From NCBI RefSeq assembly GCF_025699295.1, contig NZ_JAILWB010000001.1:186001-250000 (forward strand): 64,000 bases of DNA. Direction: 5' to 3'. The position numbers and the translations under genes are program-made. Shown piece by piece: positions 33,674 through 41,516 of this stretch (position 1 is its first letter; every line of letters starts with the position of its first letter). The notes under the pieces are model-generated. The model searched no databases. It was not told the DNA's origin and was given only the letters and a program-made list of their open reading frames with translations. This stretch comes from Hydrogenophaga sp. (lineage in GTDB: Bacteria > Pseudomonadota > Gammaproteobacteria > Burkholderiales > Burkholderiaceae_C).

Positions 33674-35049
33674 CCCTCACCCTGCAAGACTGCCGCGCGC
33701 TCGACGCGCAAGACCCGCTGCGCGCCCTGCGCAACCTGTTCCACATCCCCGAAGGCACGATCTACCTCGACGGCAACTCGCTCGGCGTGATGCCGCGCAG
33801 CGCGCCCGCACGCGTGGCCGACGTGGTGGCGCGCGAATGGGGCAACGACCTGATCCAGAGCTGGAACAAGAACGGCTGGTTCGCCCTGCCGGCAAAGGTG
33901 GGCGACAAGATCGCGCGCCTGATCGGCGCCGCGCCAGGCACCGTGGTGGCCACCGACAGCACTTCCGTCAACCTCTTCAAGGTGCTCAGCGCCGCCATGC
34001 ACCTGGCGCAGGCCGACAGCCCGGGCCGCAAGCGCATCGTGAGCGAGCGCAGCAACTTCCCGACCGACCTCTACATCGCCGAAGCGCTGTGCCGCGAGCG
34101 CGGCTTCGAGCTGGTGCTGATCGAGCCCGAGGACATCGCCGCCGCGCTCACGCCCGAGGTTGCGGTGCTCATGCTCACCCACGTGAACTACCGCACCGGC
34201 GCCATGCACGACATGGCTGCCGTGACCGCCGCCGCGCACGCCACCGGTGCGCTCATGCTGTGGGATCTGGCGCACAGCGCGGGCGCCGTGCCGGTGGACC
34301 TGACGGCCGCGGGCGCCGACTACGCCGTTGGCTGCGGCTACAAGTACCTGAATGGCGGCCCGGGCGCGCCCGCCTTCGTGTGGGTGAACCCGCGCCACAC
34401 CGACCGCTTCTGGCAGCCCCTGGCCGGCTGGTGGGGCCACGCCACGCCGTTTGAATTCACACCCGACTACAAGCCCGCCGCCGGCATCACGCGCTACCAG
34501 TGCGGCACCCAGCCCATGATCAGCCTGGCCGCACTCGAATGCGGCGTGGACACCCTGCTGGCCACCGAGGCGCACGGTGGCATGGCCGCGCTGCGTCGCA
34601 AATCGCTCGCGCTCACCGACTTGTTCATCTCGCTGGTGGACGAGCGCTGCCACGGCCACGGCATCGGCCTTGCCACGCCACTGGACCACGCGCAGCGCGG
34701 CTCGCAGGTCTGTCTCACAATGGACCGCCCCCACGCTCCGCCGCTGCGCGGGTCGCTGCCCCCCGAGGGGGCGCCCGCCGCCTTGGGGCGGCCCGGCGGT
34801 GGCGGAGGCTCCGTCGCCTACGCCATCGTGCAGGCCCTCATCGCGCGCGGCGTGGTCGGCGACTTCCGCGCCGGCGATCCTTCGACAGGCTCAGGACGAA
34901 CCGGCAGTCCGGACATCCTGCGCTTCGGCTTCACACCGCTCTACATCGGCTTCGAAGACGTGTGGCACGCGGCCGAGCACCTGCGCGACGTGCTCGAAAC
35001 GGGTGAATGGCAACGCCCCGAGTTCAACCAGAAACACGCGGTGACCTGA
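33670..35049 (+). CDS. kynU: Kynureninase with two in-frame repeat insertions
   Basis: A 459-residue PLP enzyme cleaving kynurenine to anthranilate and alanine. Motifs: YLDGNSLGVMPRSAP, SERSNFPTDLYIAE, LWDLAHSAGAVPVDL and the PLP lysine in VGCGYKYLNGGPGAP. The family is about 410-420 residues; this one is longer because two blocks near the C-terminus are extra: residues about 351-381 (MDRPHAPPLRG, then GGGGGS) and 402-413 ([12 protein letters not shown]), both encoded by interspersed palindromic DNA repeats. Flanking family sequence (YAIVQALIARGVVGDFRA and PDILRFGFTPLY) is intact, so the frame is preserved and the enzyme may still work. Confidence 0.93.
   Translation: MTLTLQDCRALDAQDPLRALRNLFHIPEGTIYLDGNSLGVMPRSAPARVADVVAREWGNDLIQSWNKNGWFALPAKVGDKIARLIGAAPGTVVATDSTSVNLFKVLSAAMHLAQADSPGRKRIVSERSNFPTDLYIAEALCRERGFELVLIEPEDIAAALTPEVAVLMLTHVNYRTGAMHDMAAVTAAAHATGALMLWDLAHSAGAVPVDLTAAGADYAVGCGYKYLNGGPGAPAFVWVNPRHTDRFWQPLAGWWGHATPFEFTPDYKPAAGITRYQCGTQPMISLAALECGVDTLLATEAHGGMAALRRKSLALTDLFISLVDERCHGHGIGLATPLDHAQRGSQVCLTMDRPHAPPLRGSLPPEGAPAALGRPGGGGGSVAYAIVQALIARGVVGDFRAGDPSTGSGRTGSPDILRFGFTPLYIGFEDVWHAAEHLRDVLETGEWQRPEFNQKHAVT
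34720..34812. repeat. GC-rich palindromic repeat inserted in kynU
   Basis: About 93 bp (31 codons) with no counterpart in typical kynureninases. It contains the hairpin GCCCCC (34758-34763), CGA, GGGGGC (34767-34772), and a CGCCGCCTTGGGGCGGCCC segment. I recall this CGCTCCGCCGCTGCGCGGGT-type element as frequent in Comamonadaceae intergenic regions, but cannot count copies here. It translates to a Pro/Gly-rich loop. Borders are approximate. Confidence 0.65.
34873..34908. repeat. TTCGACAGGCTCAGG-type repeat inserted in kynU
   Basis: A 36-bp in-frame block, 34873-34908, with core CTTCGACAGGCTCAGGACGA (34880-34899). The same core appears twice in the kynU-kynA gap (35078-35101 and 35122-35145). 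Typical family sequence runs RAPDILRFG; here 12 residues separate RA from PDILRFG. Insertion by repeat mobility is inferred. Confidence 0.75.
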
Positions 35050-35077
35050 ACGCAAGGCCGAGTCGAGCACACACACA

Positions 35078-35145
35078 CCGTTCGGGCTGAGCCTGTCGAA
35101 GCCCTCACCACACAGTTCCCCCTTCGACAGGCTCAGGGCGAACGG
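35078..35145. repeat. Paired inverted repeats in the kynU-kynA gap
   Basis: Two 24-bp copies face each other: 35078-35101 (CCGTTCGGGCTGAGCCTGTC, then GAAG) and 35122-35145 (CTTCGACAGGCTCAGGGCGA, then ACGG). They match as inverse complements except at two positions, with a 20-base spacer. The transcript between the two kyn genes could form a long hairpin, which might protect the upstream mRNA or reduce read-through into kynA. This arrangement resembles a REP/BIME-like unit. Confidence 0.8.
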
Positions 35146-35154
35146 GACCGCGAC

Positions 35155-35994
35155 ATGCCCAAACCCGAAGACATCGTGCGCCAGGAAGGCGCACAGCTCG
35201 ACTTCAGCCGCGACATGAGCTACGGCGACTACCTGCAGCTCGACAGCATCCTGAATGCGCAGAAGCCGCTCTCGCCCGCGCACGACGAGATGCTGTTCAT
35301 CATCCAGCACCAGACCAGCGAACTCTGGATGAAGCTCATGCTGCACGAGCTGCGCGCCGCCATCGCGCACATCGCACAGGACGAGCTGCAACCCGCCTTC
35401 AAGATGCTCGCGCGCGTGAGCAAGATCATGGAACAGCTGGTGCACGCCTGGGACGTGCTCGCCACCATGACGCCGCCCGAATACAGTGCGCTGCGCCCCT
35501 ACCTCGCGCAGTCCAGCGGCTTCCAGAGCCACCAGTACCGCTGCATCGAATTCGCGATGGGCAACAAGAACGCCGCCATGCTCAAGCCGCACACGCACAG
35601 CCCCGAACGGCTGGCCAAGGTGCAGGCGGCCTTTGAAGCCCCATCGCTCTACGACGAAGCCCTGCGCCTGCTCGCGCGCCGCGGCTTCAGCGTGCCCGCA
35701 AGCCACACCCAGCGCGACTGGACCCAGCCCTATGAAGCCAGCGACGCCGTCGAACAGGCCTGGCTGCAGGTCTACCGCAACCCCAGGGACCACTGGGACC
35801 TGTACCAGCTCGGCGAAGAACTCACCGACCTGGAAGACGCCTTCCGCCTCTGGCGCTTCCGCCACGTGACCACGGTGGAACGCGTGATCGGCTTCAAGCG
35901 CGGCACCGGCGGCACGGGCGGCGTGAGCTACCTGCGCAAGATGCTGGACGTGGTGCTGTTTCCGGAGATCTGGCGCTTGCGGACGGATCTTTGA
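35155..35994 (+). CDS. kynA: Tryptophan 2,3-dioxygenase
   Basis: A 279-residue heme enzyme opening the indole ring of tryptophan to N-formylkynurenine, step one of the pathway. Motifs: [37 protein letters not shown] (substrate pocket), [14 protein letters not shown], and the C-terminal [20 protein letters not shown] (heme-ligand helix and GTGG loop). Normal length. It is the last gene of kynBUA, 105 bp after kynU with the paired repeat between them, so its translation is not coupled. Confidence 0.97.
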   Translation: MPKPEDIVRQEGAQLDFSRDMSYGDYLQLDSILNAQKPLSPAHDEMLFIIQHQTSELWMKLMLHELRAAIAHIAQDELQPAFKMLARVSKIMEQLVHAWDVLATMTPPEYSALRPYLAQSSGFQSHQYRCIEFAMGNKNAAMLKPHTHSPERLAKVQAAFEAPSLYDEALRLLARRGFSVPASHTQRDWTQPYEASDAVEQAWLQVYRNPRDHWDLYQLGEELTDLEDAFRLWRFRHVTTVERVIGFKRGTGGTGGVSYLRKMLDVVLFPEIWRLRTDL

Positions 35995-36174
35995 GCGGGA
36001 GGTGCCCGGTGTTCCGGGTACGAACAGGGACGGGCATACCCCAAAAATAGGGGGGAGTATCCGGTCATACCGTTTATCATTCCGCTCGTCGGTCGCATTT
36101 CCGCATCGGGCTCGCCTCGTGCTTGAAGATTTCGGACGATACCGTCCTCCACTCCTCTGTACAGAACCCATGCC

Positions 36175-36660
36175 ATGTCCACCCAGATGCAGCGACCCTC
36201 CGCCCGTTTCCTGATGGTTCCTGCCGTTGCTGCGGGTCTGGTTGTGGCTTCATGGACGGGCATGGCCGTCGCTCAGGACAAGGTAACGGTCGGTTATGTG
36301 AAGAACGTCAAGGGCACGGCAACGGTCACCACGGACGGCCAGGTGGTCGAGGCGCAGCCCGGCACCCCGCTGCACCAGGGCAGCGCGCTCAAGACCGATG
36401 CTCAATCGAGCATGGGCGTCATGTTCAAGGACAACACCATGATGTCCTTCGGGCCGAGCACGGTGCTCACTGTCGATGAATACCTGTACGAGCCAAGCGA
36501 AGGCAAGCTCAAGCTGGGCGCGCGCATGGGCAAAGGCACGCTGAATTACGTGTCGGGCGTGATCGCCAAACTGCAACCCGAAGCCGTAACCATCAAGACC
36601 CCGACGGGCATGATCGGCGTGCGCGGCACGCAATTCCTGCTCAAGGTCGCGGAAGAGTGA
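36175..36660 (+). CDS. FecR-domain secreted protein
   Basis: A 161-residue exported protein: signal peptide 1-34 (LVVASWTGMAVAQ, then DKVTVG) and one FecR-type beta domain: VGYVKNVKGTATVTTDGQVV, then GTPLHQGSALKTDAQSSMGVMF, FGPSTVLTVDEYLYEP, and TPTGMIGVRGTQFLLKV (RGT motif). Without the rest of FecR it is a periplasmic sensing or scaffold domain rather than an anti-sigma factor. Its stop abuts the cyclase stop on the opposite strand. FecR-domain proteins often neighbour CHASE2 cyclases, so a shared signalling role is inferred. Confidence 0.8.
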   Translation: MSTQMQRPSARFLMVPAVAAGLVVASWTGMAVAQDKVTVGYVKNVKGTATVTTDGQVVEAQPGTPLHQGSALKTDAQSSMGVMFKDNTMMSFGPSTVLTVDEYLYEPSEGKLKLGARMGKGTLNYVSGVIAKLQPEAVTIKTPTGMIGVRGTQFLLKVAEE

Positions 36661-38814
36661 TCATTTGGCGTTGAACACGATCCTGTCACCCCGTTCGTTC
36701 TCCGCCAACCTCGCGCAATACAACGCCACCAGCGGGTCGCCGGGGTAGTTCTCCCGCAAACGCTCGAAGCGCTCCTGCGCGTGCGCCTCCCCGTCACGCG
36801 CCGCTTCGTAGGCCGCCTGATACATCGCGGTGGGCGCATACCCCTGAGGAAGCGTGTCGGGCAGTGGTTCAAACACCTGCAGCGCCTTCTTTTTGCCTTT
36901 GAGCACCAGATGGCCCACCGGTCTGGCCGACACGTGGGCGCAGGCCGACAGCGTGGCCTCCGACGCACAGATCAGCGTGCCCAGGTGTTTGTTCACACTC
37001 TCCAGGCGTGCCGCGGTGTTCACCGGGTCGCCGAGCGCACGGTAATCGAAGAGCGCGTTCCCGCCGAAGTTGCCCACGATGACCTCGCCCGAGTGCACGC
37101 CGAACCGGGTGTGCCCGAACGCAATGCCTTTGCCCTGCAAGTCCCGCGCATAGGCCGTGGCGAAGGCGTGCATCTCCATCGCACAGTCCAGTGCGTGCTG
37201 CGCATGGTCGGGCTGCACAACGGGGGCGGAAAACATGATGGCCAGGGCGTCACCCACGATGCGGTCCAGCGTGCCCTGGTGGCGGAAGGCAATGGAAATC
37301 ATTTCTTCGAGATAGCCGTTGAGCAGGGTGACCGCGGCCGCAGGGTCGATGTCCTCCATCAGACTCGTGAATCCCGCCAGGTCGGTGAAGACGAAGCTGC
37401 AATGCTGGCGCTTGCCGCCCAGCTCCAGCTGGCCGGGGTTGTTCATCAGGTACTCCACCCGGTTGGGTGACACATAACGGGAAAACGCCTCTTTGACCCA
37501 ACGCTGCTGGCGCTCGCTCCAGAAATGCCGGCACAGACTGGCCAGAGCGAACGCCATCGCCCATGCGAGCGCGGGCGTGAAGCTGTCCAGCAGCAGGCGG
37601 TGGTTCAAAAATGCCGACCACCCTCCCCACAACACCCCCACCACCAGCGCCAGCGACATGGCGGCCGCCCACAACGAAGGCACGAAAACGCCGATCCAGA
37701 CCACCGCCACACAGCCCAGCACCACGGCGAGCACCTCGGCCGCCCCGGCCCAGCTGGGCCGGGTCAGGTAGTGTTCCGAAAGCACCTGCTCCAGTGCTTG
37801 CGCATGCGCCTCGACGCCGGGCATCACGCGCCCGAGCGGGTTGAAGCGCAGGTCCATCAGGCCTTGTGCCGAACTGCCCACCAGCACGATGTGCCCGTCC
37901 AGCAGCGCGGGATCGGCCTCTCCAGCCAATACCTTCCACGCCGGCACATAGCGCTGAGGCTGCTCGGTGGTGTAGTGCAGCCACATCTCGCCCCGCGCAT
38001 TGGTGGGCACGGTCGCCTGGCCGATGCGCACCTGCGCCAGGGCTGGTGCGTCGCCCTCGGCGCGCCGGAGGATGTAGTTGTCAACACCCTGGGCCACCCG
38101 CAGCAGCTCGGCGCTCAGGCCTGGCACGGGCGCGCCTGCCAGAGCCAGTGCCATGGGCACGCGGCGCACCACGCCATCGCCATCCGGCATGAAGGTCAGA
38201 GCGCCGCTCCCGCTGGCCACCGCATCAAGCACCGGCAGCGGCGGCACCGCCGCGGCGAACGCGTGCAGTGCCTGGGGACTCGGCTGACCCACCCACACGT
38301 AGCGATAGGGAGCCTTTGGAACGGCCTGCTGCGGCTGCTGCTGTGCCGCCGCATCGCTGCGCAGCGCAAAACCCAGCACCACGTTGTGCGCGGCAATGGC
38401 CTGGGCAAAGGTGACATCGTGATCCGGCAGCGCTTCCAGCGAACGCGCTTGTGCGGGCGACAAGGCCCACTCGGCGGAGACGCGTGCGGGCGAGGTGCGA
38501 TCCGGCTCGGCGAACACCACGTCGAAGCCGATGGCCGCGGCTCGCTTGGCCCCCAGCTGTTCGACCAGTTGCGCCAGTTTGTTGCGCGGCCAGGGCCATT
38601 GCCCGATCTTCTCCAGGCTCGCTTCATCGATGTCGACGATCCTGACCGGCATCGCCTCGTAGGTGCGAGGTTGCCATCGCTGGTACTGGTCGAAGCCCTG
38701 ATGCCGGAGCGTCTGCAGCGCCAGCGGGTCAGCAAGCACCAGCGTCAGGCCGAGCACCGCCATTGCGACACTGAGCAACGCGGCGACCGAACGCAGGGAC
38801 AGCTTGCTTTTCAT
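36661..38814 (-). CDS. CHASE2-domain class III nucleotide cyclase
   Basis: A 717-residue membrane sensor enzyme. One helix at 8-28, a periplasmic CHASE2 domain at about 40-345 (VRIVDIDEASLEKIGQWPWPR, then FDVVFAEPD and IVLVGSSAQGL), three helices at about 360-430, and a class III cyclase domain at 472-640. Metal aspartates are D478 (FTDLAGF) and D522 (IVGDAL), and N599 and R603 of NTAARLE hold the transition state. The usual substrate-selecting Lys and Thr/Asp are replaced by R518 and R592. The gene lies 20 bp downstream of the cNMP-binding patatin on the same strand. Confidence 0.9.
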   Translation of the reverse strand: MKSKLSLRSVAALLSVAMAVLGLTLVLADPLALQTLRHQGFDQYQRWQPRTYEAMPVRIVDIDEASLEKIGQWPWPRNKLAQLVEQLGAKRAAAIGFDVVFAEPDRTSPARVSAEWALSPAQARSLEALPDHDVTFAQAIAAHNVVLGFALRSDAAAQQQPQQAVPKAPYRYVWVGQPSPQALHAFAAAVPPLPVLDAVASGSGALTFMPDGDGVVRRVPMALALAGAPVPGLSAELLRVAQGVDNYILRRAEGDAPALAQVRIGQATVPTNARGEMWLHYTTEQPQRYVPAWKVLAGEADPALLDGHIVLVGSSAQGLMDLRFNPLGRVMPGVEAHAQALEQVLSEHYLTRPSWAGAAEVLAVVLGCVAVVWIGVFVPSLWAAAMSLALVVGVLWGGWSAFLNHRLLLDSFTPALAWAMAFALASLCRHFWSERQQRWVKEAFSRYVSPNRVEYLMNNPGQLELGGKRQHCSFVFTDLAGFTSLMEDIDPAAAVTLLNGYLEEMISIAFRHQGTLDRIVGDALAIMFSAPVVQPDHAQHALDCAMEMHAFATAYARDLQGKGIAFGHTRFGVHSGEVIVGNFGGNALFDYRALGDPVNTAARLESVNKHLGTLICASEATLSACAHVSARPVGHLVLKGKKKALQVFEPLPDTLPQGYAPTAMYQAAYEAARDGEAHAQERFERLRENYPGDPLVALYCARLAENERGDRIVFNAK

Positions 38815-38834
38815 GCATCAGGCCGATGCAGTGC

Positions 38835-40658
38835 TCACGCCTCCCGGATACCCCACGCCTGCTTCTCGGCGAGGCTGAGGGCGCCGAGGACCTCACGCGC
38901 ATGGGCGTCGCCTTGCGTGACGATGGCAGAAAAGCGCGCCCATTGCAGGAACCCGAACTTGAACAGCGCGGGATTGAAGTACAGATCGGTCTGCCGGCGC
39001 GACTCCGACTGCCGCGAAACGCTGTACAGCACCGACACATTGAGCAGATACGACACCAGCGACGGGACGCGGTAACGCTGCCTGGCACGAGGCTTGAGCC
39101 GATCGAACAAGATTTGCCACGCGCTGGGCATCTCATCGAACTCGAGCCGCCTGGCACGCCGGGCGCTGAGGTCTACACCGATCACCTTGCCGACCCCGCG
39201 CATGTTTCTCATGACATCGGCCGGGAAGTTGTTGAACGTGCCACCATCGCAGAAAAGTTCGCCGTCCATCACGACCGGCGGCAGCGCGCCGGGAATCGCG
39301 ATGCTGGCGCGCAGCGCGCGACCCAGGTCCCCTTTGTGCAACTGCATTTCACTGCCCTGGGAGTAGTTGCTGGCGATGCAGAAGTAGCCTTTCCACAGAT
39401 CGACGATGTCGACCGGACCACCCATCAACGAGGCAATGGAGCGCTCGACAATGGCGCGTATCCGCCGGCCCTTGATCAGCGAAATCAGGGGCAGCATGTT
39501 GTAGTCGCCCGTGGGGTTGATCTTGAACGCCTGCTTGAGGACATCGATCGTCTTCGGAATGCCCCGGTCCGCCGCAATGGCGGCGGCCATCACCGCGCCC
39601 ATGCTGGTGCCACCCACGCAATCGATTTCAATGCCCAGATCGTCCAGCGCCTGCCAGACACCCAGGTGAGCAAAGCCACGCGCGCCACCGCCCGCGAGCA
39701 CCAGTCCCACTGCGTTGCGGCTCAACAGGCGTGCCAGCCGTGCGATGTCGCCATCGAGTTCGGCGCGCAGGTTCACGTGGCCGGTGACGGGTCGGCGTTC
39801 GACCCATCGCCGCATCCCCAGCGGCGACTGCGTGCTTGCTGGATGCAGCAGCACCAGCGTTTCCGCCACCTCGCTGCGCTGCGGTGGATCGACCATGCAG
39901 GCCTGCTCCACCGGATGGATGGCGGCGGGCTGCGTCGCATCCGCCAGCAGCAGCACCTCGTCGCTCAGGCTGATGCACAGCTCGGTCCATTCGTTCGGCT
40001 CGCTGTCCGCCACCATCAGCACGAAGTCGTGCTCGGCCTCCAGGTCTTCCAGCACTTCGGCGGCTACACGCGATGCAACGGTGGACGAATCCACCCAGCA
40101 GGCGCGGCCGAACTGTGCCAGCGCCTGCGTGAGGCGCCGGGCCATGCCGGCGGCGTCGACGGCATCAGTGATGGGCAGCAGCGTCACCGTCACGGGCGGA
40201 GGCAAGGGGCGCCGGTCGTGCTGGGTCTGCAGGCGCTCGATGATCTTCTTCGTGAGGGCAGTGGACACCCGCGGGTTGCGCGCCACCAGCGCGGTGAAGT
40301 GCGCCTTGTCCAGCCGCACCACCACGGTCCTGCGGATGGCCACCACCGTCGCCGACCGTGGGGCATCGGTGTACAGGCTAATTTCCCCCGTGATCTCGCC
40401 GCGCCCGAGCTCGCGGACCATGCGGGACGCGCCGTAGTCGGTCTTCACGTAAACGCGCAACCGACCGCTGACCGTCAGGTAGGCCGCGTCGCCAGGCGCA
40501 CCCTGTTCCATCAGCACGTCGCCCGCGCGCAACTCCATCCATTGAACGTTGTTCTGAATGTCTTGCAGCGTCTCGTGGTCAATGGCCGGGAAATTTTCGG
40601 CAAGATAGCTCGCCAATGCGTTGCGGCGCCGTTGAAATTCGGTGTCGTCTGAAGTCAT
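38835..40658 (-). CDS. Cyclic-nucleotide-binding patatin-like phospholipase (NTE type)
   Basis: A 607-residue protein. Residues 10-140 form a cNMP-binding domain with phosphate cassette GEISLYTDAPRSATV (E92, R101). Residues 155-300 form the Rossmann-like middle domain seen in NTE proteins. Residues 315-500 form a patatin domain with oxyanion loop GGGARG (323-328), nucleophile S352 (GGTSMGA) and catalytic D471 (DGG). It is expected to cleave phospholipids or lysophospholipids when the second messenger binds. The start at 40658 has GAGGG four bases upstream. The downstream cyclase is probably the messenger source. Confidence 0.92.
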   Translation of the reverse strand: MTSDDTEFQRRRNALASYLAENFPAIDHETLQDIQNNVQWMELRAGDVLMEQGAPGDAAYLTVSGRLRVYVKTDYGASRMVRELGRGEITGEISLYTDAPRSATVVAIRRTVVVRLDKAHFTALVARNPRVSTALTKKIIERLQTQHDRRPLPPPVTVTLLPITDAVDAAGMARRLTQALAQFGRACWVDSSTVASRVAAEVLEDLEAEHDFVLMVADSEPNEWTELCISLSDEVLLLADATQPAAIHPVEQACMVDPPQRSEVAETLVLLHPASTQSPLGMRRWVERRPVTGHVNLRAELDGDIARLARLLSRNAVGLVLAGGGARGFAHLGVWQALDDLGIEIDCVGGTSMGAVMAAAIAADRGIPKTIDVLKQAFKINPTGDYNMLPLISLIKGRRIRAIVERSIASLMGGPVDIVDLWKGYFCIASNYSQGSEMQLHKGDLGRALRASIAIPGALPPVVMDGELFCDGGTFNNFPADVMRNMRGVGKVIGVDLSARRARRLEFDEMPSAWQILFDRLKPRARQRYRVPSLVSYLLNVSVLYSVSRQSESRRQTDLYFNPALFKFGFLQWARFSAIVTQGDAHAREVLGALSLAEKQAWGIREA

Positions 40659-40664
40659 GTCGCC

Positions 40665-40691
40665 CTCAAATGTGGTGATGCCACATTTGAG
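40665..40691. promoter_or_regulatory. Palindrome or hairpin overlapping the patatin ribosome site
   Basis: CTCAAATGTGG (40665-40675) and CCACATTTGAG (40681-40691) are perfect 11-bp arms around TGATG. On the minus strand the second arm runs into the GAGGG ribosome site of the patatin gene, so the transcript could fold and hide it. The sequence AAATGTGG-N5-CCACATTT also resembles a CRP/FNR-type DNA site, though one base shorter than CRP. Either reading is inference. Confidence 0.6.
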
Positions 40692-40856
40692 GAAATGCGG
40701 CGCTTCAACCTGACGGGGGCTTGATGCCCGCGGCAATTGATAAGCGCGCATACTAACATCGCGCCTGCGGAATCCATGTCGCGTTGGCGTGGACGCAATG
40801 GCATGATTCGGTCTTGCATTTGATCCTGAATTCACGGCATCAGTCGGCTTTTCAAA

Positions 40857-41501
40857 ATGGGAGTGATCGCGGTGTTTGAAATGCAAAAAATTCGTTCGCG
40901 GATCGCACTGCTGCCGGGCCTTCTGGGCGCGCTGCTCCTCCTCTCAGCCTGCGCTCCCGGCGTGCCGCGCTCCTATGTTGTGCTGGTGCCCGATCTGGAC
41001 GGCGCTGTGGGCCAGGTCATCGTGAGCGGCCCAAGAGGCAGCCAGGTGTTGACGCGCGCCGGGCAGGCGGCCGGAATCGATGGCAATGAGGTCAAAGCCC
41101 AACTCGCCGGCCCGAAATTGGACGCTGACTTTTCAGAGGCCAAGGCCGCGCAGCCCACACCGCCCGAGCATTTCATGCTGTATTTCGTCAGTGGCGGAAC
41201 TCGCTTGACCGATGAATCTGAAATTCAGTTCACGGCCATATTGGCGCGCTTGAAAGCCCGTGGCGCGCAGGCGATTGTCGAGGTGGTGGTGATTGGACAC
41301 ACCGATACCGTGGGCAGCACCGACAACAACGTTACGCTTTCAGCACAGCGCGCCAAATCGGTAGCCGATCGGTTGCATGCCACCGGTCTGAAGCTCTCGG
41401 CATTGACACTGGAATCACATGGCGAAAAAAACCCCCTCGTTCCCACCGGGGACGGCGTGTCTGAGCCACGAAACCGCCGGGTGCAGGTCACGATACGCTG
41501 A
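40857..41501 (+). CDS. OmpA-family outer-membrane lipoprotein
   Basis: A 214-residue protein: signal peptide with lipobox LLLLSAC (cysteine near residue 32), a poorly conserved region to about 100, then the OmpA peptidoglycan-binding domain (FMLYFVSGGTRLTDESE, then VIGHTDTVGSTDNNVTLSAQRA and EPRNRRVQVTI), with the Asp and Arg that bind diaminopimelate. The start is uncertain: ATG 40857, GTG 40872 or ATG 40881. It is divergent from the patatin gene and belongs to the FecR-cyclase-patatin neighbourhood. Confidence 0.85.
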   Translation: MGVIAVFEMQKIRSRIALLPGLLGALLLLSACAPGVPRSYVVLVPDLDGAVGQVIVSGPRGSQVLTRAGQAAGIDGNEVKAQLAGPKLDADFSEAKAAQPTPPEHFMLYFVSGGTRLTDESEIQFTAILARLKARGAQAIVEVVVIGHTDTVGSTDNNVTLSAQRAKSVADRLHATGLKLSALTLESHGEKNPLVPTGDGVSEPRNRRVQVTIR

Positions 41502-41516
41502 GTGGCGCGAACCTGC

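Noticed and set aside
36004-36018. CCCGG-TGTT-CCGGG hairpin after kynA as a terminator
   Set aside because: The 5-bp stem has no T-tract on either strand, and similar short stems are common at this G+C content.
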